Source: Streptomyces sp. NBC_00539 (lineage in GTDB: Bacteria; Actinomycetota; Actinomycetes; Streptomycetales; Streptomycetaceae). From it: a stretch of 64,000 nucleotides of DNA. The stretch covers positions 6,281,501 to 6,345,500 of the forward strand of contig NZ_CP107811.1 in the NCBI RefSeq assembly GCF_036346105.1, in the 5' to 3' direction. How positions within the stretch are numbered: position 1 is the first letter of the stretch; every line of letters starts with the position of its first letter. The notes below the pieces were generated by a model, which had not been told where the DNA came from, made no database searches, and saw nothing but the letters and a program-made list of their open reading frames with translations. Of the stretch, positions 1 to 14,284 are shown piece after piece. The position numbers and the translations under genes were made by a program.

Positions 1-1
1 C

Positions 2-1180
<1,179 letters not shown>

Positions 1181-1296
1181 TCAAGCCCCCGGCCGTGCGG
1201 CGCGTCATGACGGCGGCGGTGCGGCCGGGACGGTACCTCTTGAGGGGGGCCGCCGCCGTGGCGCCCCGGCATCGGGCTGAGGGACGGAGCGCGGCT

Positions 1297-2079
1297 GTGC
1301 AGGATTCGACGGGTGATGCCCTGGGCGCTCCGTGCTGGGTGAGTCTGGCGACGCGGGACCTGGAGGCCGCCCAGCGCTTCTACGGCGCGGTACTCGGCTG
1401 GTCGTTCCGGCCGGGTGGGCTGGGTGAGGGCCTGGCCGTCGCCGAGGTGGAAGGCGCCCCGGTCGCCGGGATCGGGGCCCTGGCCGGGGAACTCGAAGTG
1501 CCCGCCGCCTGGACGCCCTACTTCGCCGTCGAGAGCGCCGACGAGACCGTCGCCCGGATCCGGGAGCGCGGCGGAACGGTCGGCGTGGGGCCCGTCTCCT
1601 TCGACACCGGCGGCCGCGGCGCCCTGGCCACCGACCGCGACGGCGCCGTCTTCGGGATCTGGGAGGGCATCGTCTTCTCCGGCTGGCGCGTGGGCTCCGG
1701 CCACGCCCCGGCGTGGCTGGAACTGCTCACCCTCAACGCCTTCGACGCGGCCCTCTTCTACGGCGAGGTGCTGCAGTGGACCAAGGGGCCCGTGGAGATC
1801 TCCTACGAGGACGACCAGGTCGTCCTGCGCCACCTCGGCGAGCCCGTCGCCCGGCTCAACAGCGGCCCGGTGGAGACCGCCGCGCTCCAGCCGCAGGTCC
1901 GGCCGCGGTGGCGGGTCCACTTCCGCGTCCCCGCACTGGAACCGGCCCTGGAGGCGGCCGCGGCGCTCGGCGGCCGGATCATGTCGGACATCGAGGAGAA
2001 CGCCACCGAGCGCTGGGTCGCCCTGCGTGACCCCGACGGAGCCCTGTTCACCGTCACGGCGTCCCTGACGGACGAGTAG
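1297..2079 (+). CDS. Two-domain VOC (glyoxalase-fold) protein
   Basis: Vicinal oxygen chelate protein of 260 residues with two tandem glyoxalase/bleomycin-resistance modules (about residues 10-120 and 135-255). The first opens with CWVSLATRDLEAAQRFYGAVLGW and the second with WLELLTLNAFDAALFYGEVL, the usual VOC beta-alpha start. The frame is open further upstream to 1177, but GTG 1297 is preceded by GGGACGGAG at a good distance and upstream residues are low complexity. Such proteins range from metal-dependent lyases to small-molecule binding or resistance proteins; nothing here fixes the ligand. Another VOC gene lies next door on the opposite strand. Confidence 0.85.
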   Translation: MQDSTGDALGAPCWVSLATRDLEAAQRFYGAVLGWSFRPGGLGEGLAVAEVEGAPVAGIGALAGELEVPAAWTPYFAVESADETVARIRERGGTVGVGPVSFDTGGRGALATDRDGAVFGIWEGIVFSGWRVGSGHAPAWLELLTLNAFDAALFYGEVLQWTKGPVEISYEDDQVVLRHLGEPVARLNSGPVETAALQPQVRPRWRVHFRVPALEPALEAAAALGGRIMSDIEENATERWVALRDPDGALFTVTASLTDE

Positions 2080-2120
2080 GCCCTCCGGGCGGACGGGACC
2101 CGGCCGCCGTCCCGGTCCGG

Positions 2121-2606
2121 TCACCCGGCGGCGGCCAGGCGACGCCGGAGCTCCTCCTGTGAGACGTCATCCACGTGGGTCAGGAACACCCAGATGTGAC
2201 CGGACGGGTCCCTGAGGATGACGGTGCGGTCACCGTGGAACATGTCCTTCGGCGGCTGGAGGATCTCGGCGCCGGCGGCTTCCGCGCGCACGGCCAGCTC
2301 GTCGACATCGGGCACGAAGACGTGCAGGGTGACGGACGTGCCTCCGCCGAGCGCGGCCGGTGCGGCGAAGGACGCGGCCTCCGCCTCGTCCACGCCGGCG
2401 TCACCCAGCATCAGGACCGAGCGTCCGATGGTGATCTCGGCGTGCAGGACCCCGCCGCCCGGAGCGTCGAGCCTGAAGTCCTCGCGGGCGCCGAACGCCC
2501 GCCGGTAGAAGTCGATCGCCGCGGCGGCGTCGTCGACCATGATGTGGGGGATCACGGCGTAGCGGTAGCGGTCGGGTACCTCGATGTCGGCTGTGCGCTC
2601 GCTCAC
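2121..2606 (-). CDS. VOC family protein, PhnB-like
   Basis: Single-domain glyoxalase-fold protein of 161 residues. It starts MSERTADIEVPDRYRYAVIP, followed by a region typical of the PhnB/YdcE-like branch (MVDDAAAAIDFYRRAFGA), and ends with FHGDRTVILRDPSGHIWVF, the familiar C-terminal strand of the fold. Function is unknown; members include resistance-like and putative isomerase proteins. It converges with the two-domain VOC gene at 1297-2079. Confidence 0.85.
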   Translation of the reverse strand: MSERTADIEVPDRYRYAVIPHIMVDDAAAAIDFYRRAFGAREDFRLDAPGGGVLHAEITIGRSVLMLGDAGVDEAEAASFAAPAALGGGTSVTLHVFVPDVDELAVRAEAAGAEILQPPKDMFHGDRTVILRDPSGHIWVFLTHVDDVSQEELRRRLAAAG

Positions 2607-2725
2607 GGCGAACCTCCGTGCAAATGCGCCGCCGGTCGGTTCCTGCGGCTCTGGGAGGAACGTAGGAGCTCAAGTCCGGTTGAGGTCAAGCGTCGATACC
2701 GACCGGCACCTGCCGGCCCGCGGCC

Positions 2726-3601
2726 TCACGCCGCGACCGCCGTCGTGATGACCAGCGGGGGGCGGGTGCGTTCCGCCGTCCAGGGGAAGCGCCCGGCGAG
2801 GCCGGGTTCCGCGAGGGGGAGGGCCTCCGCCACCGTCGGCCGGCGCTGGAACACGTCACGGAAGCGGGACCGCTCCACCAGGGCCGCCAGTACGTCCACC
2901 GGCCAGGCGTGGTTGCGCACCTCCTGCCAGGAGCCGTTCGTCCGGCGCAGCCCGAGCGGCATCTCCTCGCCCGGCCCGTACACCGCCCCCGCCCGGCCCA
3001 CGCGCAAGGAGGCGTACTCGATGCCCGCACAGGCCGGGTCGGTGCCCAGTAGCACGAACGGCCCGCCCGGCCGGAGCAGGCGGCGGATCTCGGCGAACAC
3101 CCCGAGCACCGCTTCCTCGGTCGCCAGGGAGGCCAGTACGTGGTTGCACATCACCGCGTCCGCGCACCCGTCCGGCAGGCCGGTCGCCCGGCCGTTCTGG
3201 ACCAGGTGGTACTCGGCCACCGCCGGGCTCGTCCGCCGGGCCAGCTCCAGCATTTCGGGAGAGGTGTCCACGCCCACTACCCGCGCTCCCAGCGTCCGCG
3301 CCGCGCGGTCCGCCACCCGGCCCGGCCCGCAGCCGTAGTCGACGAGCACCGCGCCCGCGCCCATCCGGTGGGACAGGGCCTCGAAGACGAACGGGTAGCC
3401 GAGCAGCCAGTCGGTGGACGCTTCCACCTCCGCGAACGCCCGCGCCCCGACGGGGCCCGACCAGTCGATGCCCCCGCCGCCGGAGCCCTGCGGCGGCGCG
3501 CCCTGCCCCGGCCGTCCCGGCCCCTGTTCCTGCGATCCGTTGCCCACCGCTCCACTATCGGCCGACCGGCCCGCCGATCCGGGCAGGACACGAGGGGTCA
3601 C
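2726..3601 (-). CDS. Class I SAM-dependent methyltransferase
   Basis: Methyltransferase of about 291 residues. The SAM-binding motif I is seen as LVDYGCGPGRVADRAA, followed by GVDTSPEMLELAR (acidic residue after strand 2) and a motif like ADAVMCNHVLASL. The C-terminal half has an FVLLGTDPACAG strand. The start is uncertain: GTG 3601 overlaps the stop codon of the upstream YihY-type gene in a GTGA, which suggests translational coupling, while GTG 3547 is another candidate closer to the conserved domain. The substrate is unknown. Confidence 0.8.
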   Translation of the reverse strand: MTPRVLPGSAGRSADSGAVGNGSQEQGPGRPGQGAPPQGSGGGGIDWSGPVGARAFAEVEASTDWLLGYPFVFEALSHRMGAGAVLVDYGCGPGRVADRAARTLGARVVGVDTSPEMLELARRTSPAVAEYHLVQNGRATGLPDGCADAVMCNHVLASLATEEAVLGVFAEIRRLLRPGGPFVLLGTDPACAGIEYASLRVGRAGAVYGPGEEMPLGLRRTNGSWQEVRNHAWPVDVLAALVERSRFRDVFQRRPTVAEALPLAEPGLAGRFPWTAERTRPPLVITTAVAA

Positions 3602-4701
3602 TCCGCGCGCCGTTTGTCCTCCTCGCTCCACTCCCGGGTGTCGCGCGGTTCGACGTACGGCTCCCGGTCGGGCGGGAGCCCGCCCGCGATCGCGCGCTGC
3701 CGGCTCATCTCGGCGTCGAACTCGAGGCCGAGCAGGATGGCCAGGTTGGTGATCCAGAGCCAGATGAGGAAGACGATGACACCCGCCAGCGTGCCGTACG
3801 TCTTGTTGTACGAGCCGAAGTTCGCCACGTACAGCGCGAAGCCGGCGGAGGCGGCCATCCAGATCAGCAGGGCGAGGAAGCTGCCGGGCGTGATCCAGCG
3901 GAACCCGCGGCCCTTCGCGTTGGGGGAAGCCCAGTACAGCAACGCGATCATGATCGTGACGAGGATGACCAGAACGGGCCACTTCGCGATCGACCACACC
4001 GTGACGCCGGTGTTCCCGAGACCCAGGGCGTCACCGGCGCGCCGGGCGAGAGCGCCGGTGAACACCACGATCAGCCCGCTCGCGCACGCCATGACCAGCA
4101 GCGCCACCGTCAGCGCGAACCGCAGCGGCAGCACCTTCCACACGGGCCGCCCCTCGGGCACGTCGTAGACGGCGTTGGACGCGCGGATGAACGCCGCCAC
4201 GTACCCGGACGCCGACCACAGTGCGGCGATCAGACCGACGACGGCCAGGACCGAGCCGAGTCCCGTGCCGCCCTGGAGCTGACGGACCGCGTTGGAGATC
4301 ACGTCCCGCGCCGCGCCCGGCGCCAGCTTCTGCAGGTTGTCCAGCACCGACTGCGTGGCGGACTTCCCGGCCACCCCGAGCAGCGACACCAGCACCAGCA
4401 GCGCCGGGAACAGGGACAGGACGGCGTAGTAGGTGAGGGCGGCGGCCCGGTCGGCCAGCTCGTCCTTCTGGAACTCCCGGACGGTCCGCTTCAGCACGGC
4501 CCCCCACGACCTGCCGGGCAGGTCCGTGGGCTCATCCGGTGCCCTTCGCTCCACCTCGGGGCCCGGGCCGGGGCCAGAGCCGGAGCCGGGGCCGGGGTCA
4601 GCGCCGGAGCCATGGCCGGGGCCCGATCCGGGTACGGGCTCCGTGGGCCGGACCCGGCCGTCGCGGTCGTCCTTGTCGCGCGGAGCTGGGGTGTCGTTCA
4701 T
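3598..4701 (-). CDS. YihY/virulence factor BrkB family membrane protein
   Basis: Integral membrane protein of 367 residues with about six transmembrane segments, starting after a hydrophilic Gly/Pro/Ser-rich N-terminal tail (about 60 residues of GPG and GSG repeats). The YihY/BrkB domain is recognised from FQKDELADRAAALTYYAVLS, LFPALLVLVSLLG and the later ALYVANFGSYNKTYGTLAG. Once annotated as ribonuclease BN, the family is now regarded as a membrane transporter or envelope protein of unclear role. The ATG at 4701 was chosen because the upstream open frame is low complexity. The following methyltransferase gene overlaps its stop. Confidence 0.88.
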   Translation of the reverse strand: MNDTPAPRDKDDRDGRVRPTEPVPGSGPGHGSGADPGPGSGSGPGPGPEVERRAPDEPTDLPGRSWGAVLKRTVREFQKDELADRAAALTYYAVLSLFPALLVLVSLLGVAGKSATQSVLDNLQKLAPGAARDVISNAVRQLQGGTGLGSVLAVVGLIAALWSASGYVAAFIRASNAVYDVPEGRPVWKVLPLRFALTVALLVMACASGLIVVFTGALARRAGDALGLGNTGVTVWSIAKWPVLVILVTIMIALLYWASPNAKGRGFRWITPGSFLALLIWMAASAGFALYVANFGSYNKTYGTLAGVIVFLIWLWITNLAILLGLEFDAEMSRQRAIAGGLPPDREPYVEPRDTREWSEEDKRRAE

Positions 4702-4837
4702 GCCTGGCGGATGTCCACTCGAGGGCGGGCGAAACCTGACGGGCCCAGCGCCGGCGGGCGCGTCGCCGCCCGAATCGCGGGCAAGCGCGGTAACACGGCA
4801 ATGACAGAGCGCTACGCCCCGGCGGAAGGCAGCGGAG

Positions 4838-4954
4838 ATGTGGAAGACGACGGCCGGTGAACACGTTCCGGCAGGCCCGGTATGGCTGCACCTGGCGCTG
4901 ATGGCGGCGGCCCTGCTCATCCTGGTCTACAACCTCAAGCGGAGCAGCCGCTGA
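4838..4954 (+). CDS. Small single-pass membrane protein (38 aa)
   Basis: Short open frame starting MWKTTAGEHVPAGPVWLHLA, with a single hydrophobic helix (WLHLALMAAALLILVYNL, about residues 16-33) and a positively charged KRSSR tail, the layout of a single-pass membrane peptide with a cytoplasmic C-terminus. GGAAGG and GGAG precede the ATG. It is easily missed because of its length. It lies between the divergent YihY-type gene and a 69-residue gene. Function unknown. Confidence 0.55.
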   Translation: MWKTTAGEHVPAGPVWLHLALMAAALLILVYNLKRSSR

Positions 4955-5064
4955 CCCGGCGGGGCGGGCTCCCCTCGCTCCCGACACGACAGTTGCCCCG
5001 ACGACTCCCCACGACGGTTCCCCCCTCACAGCCCCCCGATGGATCCCCCTGACAGGAGACAGAC

Positions 5065-5274
5065 ATGGAATCGACCGTTCCCGTCCCGTCCCCCCTCCTC
5101 GACGAAGCCCGCACGGCGCTGCGCGACGTCAGCGACCCGGCCGCCCGTGCCCTGGTCCTCGCGGTCCTCGCCGCGGCGCGGGAGCTCCAGGACGTCGCCC
5201 AGAGCACCGAGCGACTCGACGCCCGCCTGGAGTCGCTCAACCAGTACCTCGGAGCCATCGCCAACAAGCCGTAG
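5065..5274 (+). CDS. Small hypothetical protein (69 aa)
   Basis: Predicted mainly alpha-helical soluble protein (SDPAARALVLAVLAAARELQ followed by a heptad-like TERLDARLESLNQYL stretch). A good ribosome site (ACAGGAGACAGAC) stands just before the ATG. The following ligase gene begins about 60 bp downstream, so the two may be cotranscribed. No family recognised. Confidence 0.65.
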   Translation: MESTVPVPSPLLDEARTALRDVSDPAARALVLAVLAAARELQDVAQSTERLDARLESLNQYLGAIANKP

Positions 5275-5334
5275 CGCATGGCGGGCCCGGGCCGGGGCAG
5301 CCGCGCACCATCGGTACAGAGGAAACGAACGGAA

Positions 5335-6447
5335 GTGGTGCGAGTGCGTCTGCGCAGCGTCGGGGTGGAAGAGGAACTCCTGCTGGTCGGATCGGAGAGC
5401 GGGGAACCGCTCTCCGTGTCGGGCGCGGTCCTGGCCGAGGCGAAGCGGCATGCCGTGGCCGAAGAGCAAGGCACCTTCGAGAAGGAGCTGATGCGCGAGC
5501 AGGTGGAATTCTCCACCAAACCGGTGACGGAGATGGGGGAGCTGACGGAGGAGATCGTCAGGTGGCGCTCCGAGGCGGCCCGGCACGCTGCGAAGGCCGG
5601 CGCCGAGGTGGCGGCGCTCGCCACCTCGCCGCTGCCCGTGCGGCCCACGGCCAACGCCGGGGAACGCTACGCGTGGGTCGCGGAGCGGTTCGGCCTCACG
5701 GCGCAGGAACAGCTGACGTCCGGCTGCCACGTCCACGTCGGCGTCGACTCCGACGAAGAGGGCGTGGCCGTGATCGACCGCATCCGGCCCTGGCTGCCCG
5801 TCCTCACCGCCATCAGCGGCAACTCGCCCTTCTGGCAGGGCCAGGACAGCGGCTACGGGAGCTACCGCAGCCGGGTGTGGAACCGGTGGCCCTCCGCGGG
5901 GCCGACGGAGATCTTCGGCAGCGCGGACCGGTACCACGAGCAGGTCTCCGCCATGGTCGGCACCGGGGTGCTCCGGGACCAGGGCATGATCTACTTCGAT
6001 GCCCGGCTCGCGGCGAACTACCCCACCGTGGAGATCCGGGTCGCGGACGTCTGCCTGCACCCCTCCACCACCGTCCTGCTCGCCACGCTCGTACGGGGGC
6101 TCGTGGAAACGGCGGCACGCGCCTACGAGGCCGGTCAGCCCCCGGCTCGCATCGGGGTGAGCCTGCTGCGGCTGGCGTCGTGGCGGGCGGCCCGCTCGGG
6201 CATAGACGGACCCCTCATCCACCCGACGACGATGCTGGAGGCGCCGGCGCGCGTGGTGGTGGACGCGCTGTTCGAGCACGTGCGCGAAGCCCTTGAGGAC
6301 CACGGCGACGCCGCGGCGGCCCGCCAGGGCATAGAGGAGCTCTTCGAGCGCGGCAACGGGGCGCGCATCCAGCGGGAACTGCTGTCCAAGACGGGGGACC
6401 TGGGCGCCGTCGTACGGGAGTGCGCCCGCATCACCGCCGGCGCGTAG
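5335..6447 (+). CDS. Carboxylate-amine ligase, YbdK/GCS2 family
   Basis: ATP-dependent ligase of about 370 residues of the glutamate-cysteine ligase type 2 superfamily (YbdK branch). N-terminal SVGVEEELLLV is the ATP-grasp-like signature of this family, followed by the substrate loop TSGCHVHVGVDS and the paired NSPFWQGQDSGYGSYRSRVW. These enzymes join an amine to a gamma- or alpha-carboxylate; YbdK has weak gamma-glutamyl-cysteine ligase activity, and actinobacteria usually use mycothiol, so the natural substrate is uncertain. Several in-frame GTGs (5335, 5338, 5344) follow AGAGGAAA; I chose the first. Confidence 0.88.
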   Translation: MVRVRLRSVGVEEELLLVGSESGEPLSVSGAVLAEAKRHAVAEEQGTFEKELMREQVEFSTKPVTEMGELTEEIVRWRSEAARHAAKAGAEVAALATSPLPVRPTANAGERYAWVAERFGLTAQEQLTSGCHVHVGVDSDEEGVAVIDRIRPWLPVLTAISGNSPFWQGQDSGYGSYRSRVWNRWPSAGPTEIFGSADRYHEQVSAMVGTGVLRDQGMIYFDARLAANYPTVEIRVADVCLHPSTTVLLATLVRGLVETAARAYEAGQPPARIGVSLLRLASWRAARSGIDGPLIHPTTMLEAPARVVVDALFEHVREALEDHGDAAAARQGIEELFERGNGARIQRELLSKTGDLGAVVRECARITAGA

Positions 6448-6531
6448 CACCGCAAGCCCGCGGCCCGCACGCTGCTGCCCCGCCCCTCGTCAAAGGAGCA
6501 GGGCAGCGGCGCGAGGAGTCCCGACCGGCGC

Positions 6532-6596
6532 TAGGGCGTGTCTTTCGGATCATGCCGGGCCCGCGGCGGCCCGGCTGATCCGAAGGACACGCCCTA
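6532..6596. repeat. 65-nt near-perfect palindrome between convergent genes
   Basis: Outer arms of 21 nt (6532-6552 and 6576-6596) pair with a single G-T type mismatch, and an inner 7-bp stem GCCGGGC/GCCCGGC continues the hairpin. The outer end contains the stop codon of the leftward DUF5133 gene. It can act as a bidirectional terminator for the ligase and the DUF5133 gene. The long terminal inverted repeats with almost nothing between them also resemble a miniature mobile element remnant. Confidence 0.8.
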
Positions 6597-6821
6597 ACTG
6601 GCCAGGACCGAGTCGTCGAAGGTGCGTGCGCCCGGGAGGCGGTAACGGGCGGCAGCGAGCGCCGCGTCCACACTGGAGGTGCCCGTCGCGACGCACAAGG
6701 TGTGCGCGACGTCGTCCATGCGCCCGCGGGTCTGCGGAGTGTCGTCGTGGGCGCACAGGACCGCCAGCGCCCAGTAGCGCTCGACGAGACCGGAGAGAAC
6801 AGCCGGGTGGGCCATCAGCAT
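6594..6821 (-). CDS. DUF5133 domain protein
   Basis: Small helical protein of 75 residues beginning MLMAHPAVLSGLVERYWAL, the usual opening of DUF5133 proteins of Streptomyces, with the conserved DVAHTLCVATGTSSVDAALAAA segment. AAAGGA precedes the ATG. A second member with the same motifs lies at 19179-19403. Function unknown; members often lie beside sigma-factor regulators, as here. The region between this start and the ATPase gene at 7042 (about 220 bp, divergent) probably holds promoters for both. Confidence 0.8.
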   Translation of the reverse strand: MLMAHPAVLSGLVERYWALAVLCAHDDTPQTRGRMDDVAHTLCVATGTSSVDAALAAARYRLPGARTFDDSVLAS

Positions 6822-7041
6822 GGGCGGATCCTTTCGGGAAAGCCGGACGATCTTGGCCCTCGGCTGCCCCGGTTGCGCGGGGCTACACCTGCCTCGCGGA
6901 CGCGGAGTCCGGCGCGGGCCCCGGGGATGCCCCCGGCCGTGCGGGGTACTCGCGTCGTCGGCAGGCGAAGCGGCATGGAGCGGCGGCGATCGCAGCACCG
7001 ACGGCGGCGCGGATAGCGGCACTTGGCAACGAAGGGAAACG

Positions 7042-7479
7042 GTGAGGATGATGGCGATGAGGGCAGTCGGGTGGGCCCGGTCTTTTCCGGTGTCGAACGG
7101 GGTCCGCGCGGCCCGCCAGTGGACCGCCGAGCACCTCGCGTCGCTGGACTGGGCGGCCGACGCCCCGGACACCGTCCACTCGATCCTGCTCAGCGTCTCC
7201 GAACTGGTCGCGAACGCCCACGTCCACGCCGCCGAGACCGCTCACCTCGTCCTGACGTGGGACGGCCACTGCCTGCACGTGAGCGTGGCCGACGCCGATC
7301 CGCGGCTGCCCAGGCCCCGCGAGGCCGACGCGACCGCCACCTCCGGCCGGGGCCTGGGCATCGTGGACGCACTCGCCGACACGATGGACGTCCACGCCTG
7401 CCACGGCGGCAAGGCGATCAGCGCCTGCTTCCACCCGCCCGGGGTGGCCGACCCGCACGGAGAACCCGTCCCGGAGTGA
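7042..7479 (+). CDS. RsbW-like ATP-binding protein (anti-sigma factor-type histidine kinase fold)
   Basis: GHKL-ATPase domain protein of 145 residues: the N box appears as ILLSVSELVANAHVHA (Asn plus the preceding Glu), the G1 box as VADADPRLPR and the G2 box as SGRGLGIVDALAD. Such single-domain actinobacterial proteins phosphorylate STAS partners or bind sigma factors. The start is either GTG 7042 or ATG 7048 behind GAAGGGAAAC. It converges on the PP2C phosphatase gene, its likely functional opposite. Confidence 0.8.
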   Translation: MRMMAMRAVGWARSFPVSNGVRAARQWTAEHLASLDWAADAPDTVHSILLSVSELVANAHVHAAETAHLVLTWDGHCLHVSVADADPRLPRPREADATATSGRGLGIVDALADTMDVHACHGGKAISACFHPPGVADPHGEPVPE

Positions 7480-7500
7480 GCCGGGGACCGGGTCCGCCGC

Positions 7501-9966
7501 TCAGCGGACCTGGATACCGATGAGGCAGGTGTCGTCGTCGGTGTCGGACCTGCTGTGCGTCAGCAGCCGGTCGACCCGCCTGTCCAGGGAATCCGCCTCC
7601 CGCGCCGCGAGGGAGAGCAACTGCGAAAGGGAGTCCGTCACGGAGACGTCCCGCCGCTCGACGAGCCCGTCGGTGTACATCAGCAACGTGTCCTCGGGCT
7701 CCAGCCGCACCTCCTCCTCCTCGAAGTCGGCGTCCGGCAGCGCCCCCAGCAGCAGCCCGTGGGCCATCGGGAAGGCCTGCGCCTCGGTACCCCGTACCAG
7801 GACCGGCGGCAGGTGTCCGGCGCGCGCCCAGCGCAGTGCCCGCGTCCGAGGATCGTAGATGCCGCACACGGCGGTGGCGGTCACGTTGGTGGTCAGGTGG
7901 TGGGCGACCGTGTTGAGCCAGGACAGCAGCTGGGCGGGCCCGGCGCCGGTCACCGCGAGGCCCCGGAGGGCGTTGCGCAGGATGACCATGCCGGTGGCCG
8001 CCTCGATGCCGTGCCCGGCGACGTCGCCGACGCACAGCAGCACCTTGTCGTTGGGCAGCACGACCGAGTCGTACCAGTCGCCGCCCACCATCGCCTCAGA
8101 CTCCGCGGGCCGGTAACGGACCGCGATGCGGATGCCGGGGACCTCCAGGGGGGCGGGCGCCGGAGGCATGATGGCGTGCTGGAGCTGGAGGGCGAGCCTG
8201 CTGCGCTCGGCCGCCTCCGCCTCGGTGTGCGCGAGCTGGTCCCGGGTGGCGGCGAGGGCCACCTCCGTCCAGTGCTGGGAGGAGATGTCCTGGTAGGCGC
8301 CGCGCACCGCGTGCAGGCTGCCCCGGTCGTCGAGGACGGGCTCCGCGACGAGACGGATGTGCCGGGTGATGCCGTCGGTGCGCTGGAGCCGGAAGTCAAC
8401 CGAGGATTCGCGCCGGTGGTGCAGGAGCGTGCGCAGGAAGCGGTCGATGGAGGCCACGTCGTCCGGGTGGGCGTGGGCGCGCAGCTCCTCCAGGGGGACG
8501 GGGGAGGAGGTCAGGGGCCGCCCGTAGAGCGTGAACAGCTGCCCGTTCCAGGTGATCTCACCCGTCGTGATGTTCTCCTCGAAGCCGCCGACACGGCCGA
8601 GTCGCTGGGCGTGCTGGAGCAGGCTGGCCAGCCGCGCCGTCTCGTCCTCTATCCGCCAGATGAGCAGCAGGGCCGCGCCGTGGCGGCTGATGCTGGCGTC
8701 GGCGATCGCCGTGAGGGGGACGTCGTCCACGAACGCGGTGAGCGCCATCCGCTGGGTCCGGCAGGGCTCGCCCGTCGCGTAGACCCGTTCGAGCTTGTCG
8801 AAGAGACCGCTGTCCTCGGCGGCCGCCGGGTACGCCTCCAGGAACGACGAGCCGCACACCGAGGTGCGCGGCCGCCCGGCGGGGTCGATGAAGCGGTCGT
8901 TCGCGTGGTGGACGCGGAAGTCCACCAGCCGGCTGCCCAGGTCCAGACAGGGCGTCAGTACGAGTGCCGGGTCGTACAGGTTGTCGGCGAGGTTGACCAT
9001 CTCGGCCACTCCGGCGACGCCGTGCTCCGGGGTTTCGGGCTCGGCGGACGGGGTCACGTCCTGGTCGCCCAAGGTGTGCGCGCACAGCTCGGCCAGCGCC
9101 TCCAGCTGGCGCAGGACCTGCGGGGACTGCGGTTCCAAGGGCTCCGGCCAGCACACTTCCAGCACGCCGTGGATGCGGCCGCCGGTACCGGCGGGCACGA
9201 CGACGCGGCCGCCTCCCGGGTGCTGGCGCCGGCCGATGGAGGGGATACCTGAGTCGCTCAACCGCGGTACGACGGTCAACTCGCGCTTGTCCAGAGCCAG
9301 ATGGGCGCAGGTCGCCACCTCCGGCGGGACGTAGCGCCACCGGCTCGCCTCCTCCTCCGGGAAGCCCGCGTGCCCCACGAGCGTCAGGGAGGAATCCGAG
9401 CCCGCCACCCAGATCGCGACACCGTGCGCCCCGAGAGCGGTCAGGGCGTTATCCAGCAGGGCCGCGGCCACGGCCTGGGAGTCGGCGGCGGCCAGCAGCC
9501 CGCTCTCGGCGGCGCGAAGCCGCACGGCCGGCGTGCTCGCGCCGGCGACGGGGGCCGACTGGGCGGCGTTCTCCAGGAACTCCCGCGCGACCTCGCTCAC
9601 GTGGTCGCGCGCCGCCTGGTTGACGACATCGACGGCCAGCGCCAGCAAGGTCGTACCCGACTGCTCGGCCAATTTGGCCAGTTGCCGCGCCGCCTCGGCC
9701 GGACCGCACCCGAGACGGCCGACGAGCACGCCCTTGGCCATTTCGACCAATGCCCGGCCGTCCGCGGCGGCCTGGGCCTCCCGCACCTCCTGGCGCAGCC
9801 GCTCGACGGTGGCGGCCAGTCGGCCGGCGTCGGTCACCGCCGGGGACGCGTCGGTGCGGACCGGCGGGAAGCCGGGACCGGGGCCGTCGCCGCCGTGGCG
9901 CGGGCGTAGCTCGGGCACGGCCCGGACGTCACCGGACTCGTCTCCTGCATACGTGGGCGTGTTCAC
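7501..9966 (-). CDS. Multidomain PP2C/SpoIIE serine phosphatase with ANTAR, GAF and PAS domains
   Basis: 821-residue signalling phosphatase. Order of domains: ANTAR-like helices (about 50-115, EMAKGVLVGRLGCGPAEAARQL), GAF (about 150-300), a PAS-like sensor (about 330-435), a PAS/PAC fold (about 455-565, GGFEENITTGEITWNGQLFTLYG), then the PP2C phosphatase (about 590-820). Metal-binding motifs VGGDWYD (627-633), GDVAGHG (647-653), YTDGLVE (764-770) and DDDTCLI (810-816) are all intact, so it should dephosphorylate phospho-Ser on STAS anti-anti-sigma factors. No transmembrane segment. GTG start. It resembles in layout the OsaC-type regulators of S. coelicolor next to a poly-HAMP kinase. An ANTAR domain normally binds RNA, so a second role is possible. 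Confidence 0.88.
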   Translation of the reverse strand: MNTPTYAGDESGDVRAVPELRPRHGGDGPGPGFPPVRTDASPAVTDAGRLAATVERLRQEVREAQAAADGRALVEMAKGVLVGRLGCGPAEAARQLAKLAEQSGTTLLALAVDVVNQAARDHVSEVAREFLENAAQSAPVAGASTPAVRLRAAESGLLAAADSQAVAAALLDNALTALGAHGVAIWVAGSDSSLTLVGHAGFPEEEASRWRYVPPEVATCAHLALDKRELTVVPRLSDSGIPSIGRRQHPGGGRVVVPAGTGGRIHGVLEVCWPEPLEPQSPQVLRQLEALAELCAHTLGDQDVTPSAEPETPEHGVAGVAEMVNLADNLYDPALVLTPCLDLGSRLVDFRVHHANDRFIDPAGRPRTSVCGSSFLEAYPAAAEDSGLFDKLERVYATGEPCRTQRMALTAFVDDVPLTAIADASISRHGAALLLIWRIEDETARLASLLQHAQRLGRVGGFEENITTGEITWNGQLFTLYGRPLTSSPVPLEELRAHAHPDDVASIDRFLRTLLHHRRESSVDFRLQRTDGITRHIRLVAEPVLDDRGSLHAVRGAYQDISSQHWTEVALAATRDQLAHTEAEAAERSRLALQLQHAIMPPAPAPLEVPGIRIAVRYRPAESEAMVGGDWYDSVVLPNDKVLLCVGDVAGHGIEAATGMVILRNALRGLAVTGAGPAQLLSWLNTVAHHLTTNVTATAVCGIYDPRTRALRWARAGHLPPVLVRGTEAQAFPMAHGLLLGALPDADFEEEEVRLEPEDTLLMYTDGLVERRDVSVTDSLSQLLSLAAREADSLDRRVDRLLTHSRSDTDDDTCLIGIQVR

Positions 9967-10005
9967 CGTGGACCGGCTTTCTCGGCGGGGGAGGGGAGTC
10001 GTACG

Positions 10006-14067
<4,062 letters not shown>

Positions 14068-14284
14068 CTCTTCCCCACCATCTTCCGACACCTCGTCACC
14101 GACGGGGACACAGGCCCTTGCGTCACGCGCCGGGACGTAGTCCACCACATCCCGGGCGGCCGGAAGCCCCCGATGGGCCCGTGAGCACCGTCTCGGAAGA
14201 AACTTCCATCAAGGCCGTGTGGAGTGCAATTCTCGGGGCAAGCGAGCGTCGTCAGCCGTCCGTCGTCGGGAGGAAAGGTCCCCC

